DNA of 64,000 nt from assembly GCA_025024175.1 (NCBI GenBank), contig QCXZ01000064.1, forward strand, positions 44,227,325 to 44,291,324, read 5' to 3'. The position numbers and the translations under genes were made by a program. Below are positions 41,701 through 53,700 of this stretch, one piece after another. How positions within the stretch are numbered: position 1 is the stretch's first letter; the number at the start of each line of letters is the position of its first letter. The notes under the pieces were generated by a model that saw nothing but the letters and a program-made list of their open reading frames with translations, had not been told where the DNA came from and ran no database searches. The DNA comes from Rhyzopertha dominica. Its lineage: Eukaryota; Arthropoda; Insecta; Coleoptera; Bostrichidae.

Positions 41701-44700
41701 GCTGCAAAACTGACGATCAATACGCTTGTAAAACCTGTAGTCGTGGAAACTAAAATACAAGAGAAACTCAACGACGCTCTTGCAAAAGACATTATTGAGA
41801 ATGTTACAGGACCTAGTCCATGGATCTCGCCTATGACCGCTATTGAGTCAACCCCAATTATCCCATATATTATAAAATAAGTAGTACTACTAAATAAGAT
41901 GTTACCCCCATAACAAAGAAAACATTAACTCGAGGATCTAACTTCAGAAAAAAACTCAAATTCAATTCCACAGTGTCATCCAAAAAATGTATATCAAATA
42001 TTTTCAAATGAACAGTCATTCATCACACACGTATTTTTCAAAGTAATGCCTATTTCCAGCAGCTTTGGAAATAAATTAAATCTTTTTATTAACAAGGTTG
42101 GGAGCTCATAAATTGAAACTGAAAGTTACGACGCTTTCTGAGCTTAACGGCAAATCAATAGTTCCAATCGTAAGCTTTACTTATGCTAATTAAAAGTTAT
42201 TTTTAACCCAGTCATTCATTAGAAACAACTAAGACTAATTCTACGTGAATGTCTATGCATTAATGTTGTAAAGAATATTTGTAAATTCCTTGTAATAAAA
42301 ATACAAACAAAATATTTTAAGAGGGGCATTTACTTGGAGCGATCGGGCAGAAATGTAAACTATGCAACCCGTATTTCCAGCAGACATGGGACGTAAGAGG
42401 GTAGGCGATAGGTTGAAATCACGCAAAGATCATACGAGCAACAGACGGGCTAAACTAATATTAGCAAAATTGCTGACTGTAGTGTGTGCATAAAAAAGTA
42501 AGCATGATATTAGTAACTTACTATTATATTATAGCAGGTTATTCAAAATATGGAATGACCCATTTATTTCTGTAAATATGAACTATATAACATTTCATTC
42601 TAACTGCATGTCGACTATGATTTCTGGAGGAACTTGTATAATAATTTTCCTTCCGCTTCCCCATTGCTTCGGCAGACAGTAAATTAATGTGAAAGAGCTT
42701 TTAACATTAAACTTGTCACGTGTATTTAGACATACAATCTTAGGAATCCAGTCATATCGAAATAGATCGTATACCACGCGACGGACCTGGCGGGGATGGG
42801 CATTCGCATTCTGCTCTCGTGACAGACTCGTGTGAAAGGGTTTGCGGTTTCGGATTTGTTTAATGTGTTTACTCATTTATCGTGCTCATGTTTTTGGTAA
42901 TGTAATGTAGTAATGTAGCTACAACGTGGAGTTCGAATTTTTCGTTTGTGTGTCTTAGTTTTCGAGAAATAGCTCCCCAAAAATACACATTTTTAAGCAA
43001 AATATAACAACAAATATTTACATTACTGTACCAAATTCAGAAAAAACTCGAACGGTAGGTGCTTAAAATGACCCGCATCGCTCTATGTAAACGCCCCTCT
43101 TAAATTAAACAATTGAGGAATGTTCTGTAGCCTTCCCTGAACATCGAATTTCGATTTTCTAATTATTATAAATCTATTTCTGCCTTTAATTAAATTTTCT
43201 AGAATGTTCTTTGACATTCTTAGAATATCTTTGAGCTACTCACTGCGAGATGGTTTCGGCACACTGCCACAATTGAGGATTCCCTTGTCTTTTAACTGAA
43301 TCATCCAGCATATTCTATGACATTATCGAAACGTCAAACATACCACTCCTCCCTGTGATGAATTTTCCAGAATGTTATATGACCTTAAAACGTCCATTTC
43401 CTACATCTTCACTACAAGACAGTTTTGGCAATGTGACATATATGGCAATTCTTTCTTCGGCTGATGAATTTTACAAAATGTTCTAACCTCTAAAAACGGC
43501 GATATTCAACATTTCCACCGCGAGACGATAACGGCAGTATGCCACACTTGGAAATCATTATGTCTTCTATTGAATGTTCTAAGATCTTTTCGAAACGTCC
43601 ATCATCTCCCCTGCGAAACAGTTACGGCATTGTACCACACTTGCGGATTCTTTCGTCTGTTGGTGGATTTTCCAGAATGTTCTATGACCTCGAAACGGCG
43701 ATATTCGACATCTCTACCGCGAGACGGTTACGGTAATGTGCTACACTTAGAGGTTCTTTCGTCTGCTGGTAATATTTCCAGAATGTTGAATAACCTTCTC
43801 GGAACGTTGATTTACGATTTTACAATCACGATACAGTTTCGGCAATGTGCCATACTCGGGGATTGTCTAGCCTTCAGTCAAATTCTCTNGAATGTTCTGA
43901 CTTCTTGAAACATCGACTTTTGAGTTACTTTTCGCGAGAAGGTTTCGGCAAACTGCCACATTTGAGGATTCTCTCGTCTACTATTAAATGTTTCACAATA
44001 TTCTATGACATTCTCAAAACGTCAAACATTCTACTTCCTCCATGCGATGAATTTTCCATAATACTCTTTCCTCCGCGAGATAATTTGGGCAGTGCGCCAC
44101 ACTCGGAAGATCTCTACTACAAGTCCGCACACCCCAACCAAACTGCATCGTTCTCAGTTGACAAATGTAGGCTATCCACACTCTCCAATGCTCACACCCA
44201 CTCCAACCAAACTGCTTCATTTTCATTTGATAATGTAGGCTATCACTCCTACAACCACAAGTTTGTGGACTTTTATTTATATATAGATTACAATTTAATT
44301 TAGAAGTACTTGACGAGTTGGTAAACTTAGCTTCTAGATACGAGGGTGAATTCTTTCAGCGTCCATAAATATAAGATAATATTTTGTCGGATAGATCGCT
44401 GTCTCTTGAAAACACTGACAAAAAGTTAATAGTCTGACGTTTCGATTACACCTGTAATCTTTGTCAAAGACGAAGAACCTCAAAATTTGCCTGACACAAG
44501 TTCAAACAAAATTTTGTTTGTTTGCACTTTTATTTATTTATCAATTTAAGTTCGCGAGACGTGATGGCATCTTTCCCGCGCTTATCGGGGAGGCGGGTGA
44601 TTTCATCGTAGGACCGCTTTATCACATAATAAAAGAGTCAGTAGCTTTGGGACACATACCTATGTCCTGGAGGCGGTGTCGCGTTGTGTTTATACCAAAA

Positions 44701-47700
44701 GCTGGTCGAGCTCACTATGACCAGCCTATGGACCTGACCTGACCTCGTTTTTGTTGAAGGCGAGTGGAAGGCTGGTTGAGCGTAATCTAAGGGATCAAGT
44801 GTTGGTTGACACACCTCTACACCCAAATCAGCATGCCTACAGATCAGGCATGTGTGCCGAAACAGCACTTCGTCAGCTTATCTGCCGAGCTGAGGATGCG
44901 CTATCCAGAAAGGAGTGGGCTCTAGCTGCCTTTCCTAATGTTAAAGGCGCCTTCAACAATCTTCGTTTGATGGTCTTTGTTCTGCGGTGGCAAGCAGGGG
45001 CGCTAATCGAGCCATTATAAAATGGATCGAGTCGATGCTCTGTTGCCGTCGTTTAGAGCTAACTTTGGCGGAAACTAGGGTGGAGGCGTCCGCAAGGAGG
45101 GATATTATCTCCCTTCTTGTGGTTTCTCCTCGTGGACACTCTCTTTATTGTTAAATACTATGCACATGCTTATGCAGATAACCTGCGCATTGTTATTTGA
45201 GGTAAATTTCTGGGGCCTGTTACAGAGCTGATGCAAATTTCTCTAAATAGGAGCAGCAGATGGTGTGAACAAAGATGGAACTCTTAGGCCCGGTTGCACC
45301 AACCTCCGGATTAGCTCGGGATCAGCTAATCCGCTGTTGATCTGACACCGGTGTTAACACGGTGCAAAGCCGCGGTCGGGTTGCACCAACATTTTTAGCA
45401 GTGGATTAACTGATCCAGGGCTAAGCCGGTCTCCATGGAAATAGACGTTTGGCAACGCAGCATTTTTAATCCCGCGAAATGTCAAACCGATGTACATGTA
45501 AGCGTGCGCAGAAATTTGCGGGTTAGGTTATGTGTTCCCGCTGTTATTATTGTAAATGTTTAGATAATTAAACATAACCCGAACGTAAACTACCTGTTCC
45601 TGGCTTATTTGCATGATTACAGTACATACTTAGGTACGTCTACATAACGTATCACTAGGTTGTTGTACAGTAAGGTGACCAACCGTCCGGATTTAGCCCG
45701 GACAGGTTTGTATTTTTGTTCATGAGTCCGTACTTAATATGGTATCCGATGTGTCCGGATTTTCATAATTTTGTTTGGATTTGTCCGGGCCGGGTTTTAT
45801 TTTTAAGTTTTGGCTAAAAATGTGCACATGATATTTTACTTTTTCATTCCTGCCATATTGCTCGTACGTAGGGCAGCGAGTCTGCGTGGTAACACACTGG
45901 TGTGACAAAGTAAATGGCGATTGCCGAAGTGTGCGATAGGTCCGTAATCAGTTCTGTTGTGACAGCACGCAATTCCGTAGCCGTCATAATCTAATGCCTG
46001 GCTAGGGTTACTAGAGTTTTGTACTACAAAAGCGAGACATTAGCTTAACCCCCCCATAAATTTCCTAATCCTGATTGCAAAAAATCCTCTGTTGTGTTGT
46101 TCATAGTTGATGCAGAATGCAATAAATAAAAGATATTTATTTGAAACAATAATCATTTACAAACAAAGATGCTTTTGTTCGACCACACATATTTTTTCGA
46201 ATAACACGCATAACACATTACCTACATTTATTTTCGACTGATGACTGGCTGAACGATTACTATGGTACATCGCGCTATAATTGTAGGATGCCAGGAAATT
46301 TGAAAATAAAAGCGAGGCATTTAGGACCTTGGTCGGGACGCGGGACATTTTAATGAAAATCGGGACTGTCCTGCCGAAATCGGGACGTCTAGCAACGCTA
46401 TGCCTGGTCATCCCTCTTTATTATCTTATATTACAAATAGCACCGTAAAGGCGTCCGGATTTTCTGGTTTGGGAAGTTGGTCACCTTATTGTACAGGCTA
46501 TGCTAAGAAGCTTCCACATTGCAAGAATCCCGATAACCAAAAGTGAACTGAATACTGAATGAATTGAAAATCAAACCAAGCTAGAATTATTATCCGTGAA
46601 GCAATACAACAGCTATGGATTTACAGATGGAACTCAACTTGTAGAAACAAATTATATGGTAAGTACAGACATATGTATATACTCGATTCCATGCAAGAAG
46701 GTGGTTGTAGTCTGTGAATAGTACCACAGATGACATAAGTTATTACTAAACAACTGATAAGTAGGTCACTGCATTTTATTACTTGATTTTTTAATTATAC
46801 ATGTTACATTTGTGTTACTGTGTGTGCATGCGAAATTGGTATTGTTTGTTACAAATTTATCTTCTGGTTGCAGATACAAGACTGTACCTACTCGTGATGG
46901 ACCGTGGATACATGTTACCGTTCAAATGCATGAAGGAATGAGTACACGGTGCTCAGTACAATATCGCACAACACGCTTCAGGAATAATTAGCATTTTTTG
47001 CACACCATTCCAGTCCTTGCATGGACACACATTTTCAGTCAGTTTAGTGCTAGTCAATTAGATTGTACCTGAAATACAATAATATGTGTACTGCAATTGT
47101 ATAATAAACATCGCTCTTAGTTATGTGGTTACTATTTTGCACATACCTACGCTGTGTTAAAAAAAATGTAATCATGTCGGTGGTATTAGGTACAAGTTGA
47201 CTACAAACAGCAAATAACACAGTTAGGTAGGTACCTGTTATTCTGATAATGTTCTACACATCCTTTACTGTCTTTTAGTAGTGTGTAGATCACGATAATG
47301 GCCCTTAACAAGGCAAAGTACAGAATTTTCTGTAAGTATGTGAGCTGCCCTATGTATATTCCACTGTCCACTTCTTCGAAATTTGTGGTTATGCTTCAGG
47401 CTCTACCTAAAAAGGCTTGCACCTGAAAAAGATGTATTTTAAACATCTAACGACCACCACCCATCCCTTGCCTGTGCTGTTACATGCCACACAAAACTTA
47501 TAAACAACAGTATAAGCAAATTAAAACGGCAAAACGAATTAAAACATATGAGTGATCTTCACTACTCATTTTGAAATGTAGGTATGCTACCTACTGTAAA
47601 TACGGATACTGAAGACATGTCTACTTGCTTAACCTATAAATACTGAACGGACGTGGTAAAACGCAAGTCACGACTAATGTTGAATCAAGTACAAGCCATA

Positions 47701-50700
47701 GTTTAATTGTATAAGCAATATTAAAACGAAATAATNCAGCAAGTAATTATTAGGGACAAGAAAGCCAGCGTATTCGGCCGCGGCACATAGGTTATGTTAC
47801 GGACGTAATATATGGATATTACAGTAATGCTTTGCTGTTTTCTACGGCTATGTAATTGGTATTTTTTACCTTTTAGCACAAAAAAAACACCCAATTTTGT
47901 CACCAAATCACCATAAACTCCGCTCATTTTCCGAAATATGGGCATCCGCCATGTTTGATCCGCCGTTAATCCTGGGTCAGGCAGGATTAGCCAATCCACC
48001 TTTAATCCGACCCTCGGATCACGTTTTTATGGTTGGTGCAACTCGATTTTGACTTAATCCCGAGCTAACACCGAGCTAATCCGCCGTTGATCCGACCCCG
48101 GTGTTACGTGATCCGACACCGAGATTAAGTGCGAGAAAATGCGTTGGTGCAACCGGCCGCGGATTAGCTCGGTGTTAACACGGTGCTAGCACCGTGTTAA
48201 ACCCGGATTAACGTTGGTGCAACCGGACCTTAGTCTTCACAAATAAACGCAAACAGATCTATTCGATGGCCTTCTTTGCAAAACGTAACATTGAAGCCGA
48301 TACCGCCGGTGAGGTATCTAGGCTTGGACGGATCATGTTAACGAAACCAGCAGAAAGGAGTGTGCAGACGTCTTTGAAGCAACAGTCGGGGACTTCAATC
48401 ATACGTCGCGCACTTGCTGTACACAATTGTGGTGAGACCTCTTATCAGATACGCCGCCCTAGTATGGTGGCGCTCCAATGCAAAGCACAGTATCAGGAGA
48501 GCGTTAGGACAAATACAACGACTGGGATGTCTTATGATAACCGGTGGTATGAGAACGACACCTACTGCATCTATGGAGATGCTTCTGGGACTAGAACCTC
48601 TACGCATTAGGGCAGAGCATGAAGCCCGGAAAGCGGCCTTTAGATTGCAGCTAACCACTGCGGGGCACCGCATGGCGCTCTCTGTACCAAACAGAGATCA
48701 AGATTTTCTCTCAATGACAAGCGATAGGATTAATATGACTATGTGTTTTGATACACCGTACAGAATCAATATCCCCGATGAGGAGGAATGGTTTCTGGAT
48801 GGTAAAAACATGCTTGTACCACAAGGATTCATTTAGTCTAAAACGGATACAGGCACAGGCGCGGGAGTATGTGGTACATCTCCGGGGGACAATTTGTCAC
48901 TGGGAGAGTACCCTAGAGTATTCCAAGCGGAAATTTATGCAATCCTGGCATGTGCTCACCAGAACCTCAGTAGAGGGTATTCCGAATGGCATATCTACAT
49001 TTTCTACGATAGCCAGGCGTCACATCGCGCTTACCTGTGTTAGGGTGCGCTCCGGGCTACTACTGGACAGAACACGTTAATAAGGTTGGCCCAACATAAT
49101 CGGGTTAATTTGATTTGGGTGCATGCTCACGCAGGTATTAAAGGTAATGAAAATGCATATAGGTTAGCGAAAAGAGCGGCGTCCGCACCTTCCATTGCTA
49201 TTCCAGAGGGCCGAGATCACAAAGTGGCTTGGTCGTCAGTTTTACTTTTATTGAGAAGACGCGCCGGAACTAAGGCAATCTAGGGCATTCATCACTGGAT
49301 CTACGCTTACTCAGAAACGCAAATAGCTTTTAAACCTGGGTCGTTCTCAATTGCGAATAATGGTGGGTGTCCTTGCGAGATACTGCCGGCACAAAATGAA
49401 TTTAGCGGAGAATAGTACTGTTTTGGGTCTGTTTTGAAGAGGAGGAAACTCCGATTCACCTCCTTACCAACTGCGGACCGCTGGGAGGCAAAAGGTTTGG
49501 AAAATTTGGGTCTCAATTTATTGAGACTGAAGATCCTTACAGGTTACCTTGGAAAGAGATACTGCACTTCTTTGAGAAGGCAGAACACTTCTAAACTACG
49601 GTGCGGGAACAATGGATCAAAAGGTCTAAGTGCAGAGTCCCGCTCATTTGCGGGGCAGCACCGCAGAAGATAGATATATAGAAAGATATTTACCTCTTGT
49701 CTCCATCCACAATCGCACTGCGGTGGTGTTGGGGTGGTGGTCGTTTGGTTTTCAGAAACAATGGCAGTTACAGTGCAGAGATATTTTCCCCCGCTGCTAT
49801 ACCACGTCGAAAATAATCCTGTAACACATTGGTTAACAAAGACTGTGATAACTTTTTGTTGTTCTCATACCCACTGCAAGTTGATTGGCATCAGACACAA
49901 GACTTGCAGTTCCTGTTCCACAATATTTGCGGACGTCTGAAAAATTCGGGTCTCCGGAAAGGGATACGCCTAAGTAGTCCCCCGTGCAGCTACTGGTCTG
50001 TAAAAACGTATATCTAAAATTAGTTGCAATACCTACTTATAAGAAATTTGTTTCTTTAGTTAATATGCCTGTAAAATGTTGCTTTTGATCTTGGAAAATA
50101 ACAAGAACAATAGTCTTCGAACGAACTGTTTCTTCCCTTTCTACATAATAATACAAAGAAAAACGTACTTTTACATCGATAGCTGTGCATGCTTGCCCAT
50201 ACAGTCTTTTAGCGTGAATGAATTCCTCAGTTTCCGCTACGTCACATTTACGCAAACGCACACACACTGTTCGGGCCAGGAGATACTGACATTTGATCGC
50301 AGACATCTTATCTTTTCTATCTATCTTTAGAAAAAGTAAGATATCATTAAAAAGAGTAAGATATCTGTGCAACGCAATAACGCCTTCTCGCGTAAACAAT
50401 AATCAAACGGAACAAGAGTATTACAAGAAAACACTTTTCTAAGTTGTAAGAATGATCAAAGCTCGTATAAAATGTTGGCTTTGCATAACAATTTATGCTC
50501 CTCAGAGGAAATTGAATACCGCATATATACTGATAAAAATTTTGTAAAATTATTTACATTCTTAACTTTGACAGCTTGTATTTCCATTAATATCAATTTG
50601 TTTCTAAGGCAAATTTAGCTAAACTGTCCTATTTTATCCCGCTTTACAAATAGCATATATAGTAATAATAATAAAAATTCAGTATTGCATATTCTAAAAC

Positions 50701-53700
50701 ACACCATCCGATCGCTTCTCTGCTTATATGGCTTACAAAAGAACAATCAGTACTCAAACAGGTCACGGCAGAAATATATATTACTTAGATTCGTTTGCAT
50801 CTTCTATTCACATAGAAAGATGGGTGGTATTCAAAAGGCTTAGAAAGCGATAACTCTGGTTAAGTTGTCAACAGTGATTTGACACTGGTTTGATATTAAA
50901 GATGTGCAGTTCATAAATAAAATCTAAACGAAATTTTTTTAGCGGATCTGTATGCAGGGTTACAGTCAGCTTACATAAGATATAAAGGCAATTTTCAAGC
51001 TGAGCTTGAATCAAGAAAGATATCTAGCAGAACTCAAGGGAAACTATGATCTGATTTCCTTGATCTTATTTTTTCTGAGTTTGGTACACCTTTGATTCAA
51101 GTTAATATTAATAAGTGCTCCGATTTTCTTTGTATATTGCAGTTAATGAGGAATTAGCGTACTCTTTATCTCAAAAGAAAAAGGCTGCAACACCTTTGAA
51201 TAAAATTGATCTAAATGTTGAAAGGCTTTCGCCGTCCTTTCAAAACTATCAACTTTTATGAATCCTTCCTTTATTTACCAGACTACTATTATCAGACAAG
51301 CATTTACAGGATGAATGGCAGAAAATCTCATCAATATTAAGAGGGGCATTTACTTGGAGCGATCGGGCAAAATGTAAACTATACAACCCATGTTACCAGC
51401 GGGACATGGGACGTAAGAGGGTAGCCGATAGGTAGAAATTACGCAAAGATCAGATGGGCTAAACTAATATTCAGAAAATTGCTGACTGTAGCGTGTGCAT
51501 AAAAAAGTAAGCATGATATTAGTAACTTACTATGATATTATACCAGGTTATTCAAAATATGGAATAACCCATTTATTTCTGTAAATATGAACTATATAAC
51601 ATTTCATTCTAACTGCATGTCGACTATGATTTTTGGAGGAACTTTTATAATAATTTTCATTCCGCCTCCCCATTGCTTCGGCAGACAGTAAATTAATGTG
51701 AAAGAGCTTTTAACATTAAACTTGTCACGTGTATTTAGACATAAAAGCTTAGAAATCCGGTCATATCGGAATAAATCGTATACCGCACGATCATTCCCGA
51801 CAGGTTTGCATCTTAGCCTCACTGTTCTCTGGATACCATGCGACGGATCTGGTGGGGATGGGCATTCGCATTCCGCTCTCTTGACGGGCTCGTGCGAAAG
51901 GGTTTGCGGTTTTAGATTTTTTGAATGTTTTTACTTATTTAACGTGCTCATGTTTTTGGTAGTGTACAAAGAAATATGTAGCTGCAACGTGGAGTTCGAA
52001 TTTTTCCTTTATGTGCCTTAGTTTTCGAGATATAACTCGCCAAAAATACGCANTTTTAAGCAAAATATAACAACAAATATTTACATTACCGTACCAAATN
52101 CAGAAAAAAACTCGAACTCTACGTTGTAGCTACATCTTTTGTCATTGCCGTGTCGAAATTTCACTTCGAAAAAGTTTCGAATAACTCGGTAAAATGTAAA
52201 ACCGTAGGTGCTTAANATGACCCGATTCGCTCTAGGTAAACGCCCCTCTTAAGGCCATTCTCACAATGCAGTTTAAAATGTAGGACGGGAATGTGTACAC
52301 AATACCAAATGCATTGTTCAGTCACATGCTATATTTTTAGAAATGTAATTTTATATATTTTTGTTAGCTAATATGGAACTATCAATTCCCACAGCTCAAC
52401 TTTTTGCTTTATTTACCATTCTAAGCTAACCATAACGCTAGCTTCTTAATAGAATATTTAGGGTATACAGCCACGAATTTATTACTCCGATATGGAATAT
52501 TATAAACAAATAAGAAATTCCCTAAATTAGAATTATAGCAAAATAGGTTACCGTATTTGGATTAACTACTGTACTATGCATGCAAATTAAAATAGCTACA
52601 TCTTCTATATGACTGTACTGTATAATGTTAGAAAATTAAATTTCTGCATAAATCGCAAACTTCTGCCCTTGGTAGGCTTCAGCATTGTTTTCACTTAATG
52701 AAAATGATGGTTTGTGTTAAGGAACTGGGGCCAAAGAAGATTAGTACGTTTAATCTAATGGAAACCTTTTCTAAAACAAAAAAGTTACACACTGATCGCA
52801 GCAGGGATAGATAGACTAAGATTTTCAGCATTCTTAACCAGATATGGGAAGACCTAAATATACAAGTAACTAGAAAACTGCCGCGCAGGTATGATTCGAA
52901 AAGTCATGTTGATGAATTCACCCGTTTTTATATTCGATCATTTCTCACAGGTTTAAGTTTTCGCTAAATCTTAGTTACACTAGGATTATACGCATAGATC
53001 TTTCTTCACTTACTTATCTTTAATATTGGAAGTGTTGCATTAATTTTTGTTCTCTTTATTATTTGTGATGTTGCAAAGGATAGGATAAGCGAACGATGAC
53101 AGATGCGGTATAATGCGCGGCCTAGCCCGGCCAATCGTGCACTTGTGGTCACCTAGATAGCATTCGCACCACTACTAAGTGAAATTCTACTGATCTCTTC
53201 GATCGAGATGTTTCTTATAGTTATTGTCCCTTGTGCCTACCGCACAGATGTGAATAAGAAAATGCATAAGCGTATTCAAAAATTTAATGTGAGAGTATAT
53301 TAATTTTATCTTTTGACAAAAACAAACATGATTATAATTAAAACTTTGAATTAAAAATTATACCATATCTCATGACTTTACAACCTAACCCACTTACATT
53401 CCTTAATAAAATTAAATTAAAATTTTTAATTTGATCGCTATAAGCTGCTGAGCTAGTAAGCAAAAATATGAATGAATGAAATTACTAAGTTGTAGGTGAA
53501 TATCCAGAAGTGTTCTGTCAATATTGTTAAATTTGTCCTGAGTTTGTTGAATTGCTTCTCGAAGTAAAGCTTGGCTCGCTCTCTGTAGAATGATGTGACA
53601 GCTTCATACAAGTAGGTGTTATCTTGCAATCGCGACATCTTCGTAGAAAAGCAAAGTCGCGTATAGTTTAGCCCTGTAGCAGAACGAATTAATTCCTGGA

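Noticed and set aside
43539..44303. Overlapping plus-strand frames (up to 152 codons) in the satellite
   Set aside because: They shift between units, include N calls and show no domain. They are a by-product of the ~107-bp repeat.
48266..48610. 114-codon plus frame beside the Harbinger right end as a separate gene
   Set aside because: It is part of the broken R1/LOA-type LINE; neighbouring frames continue the RT and RNase H motifs.
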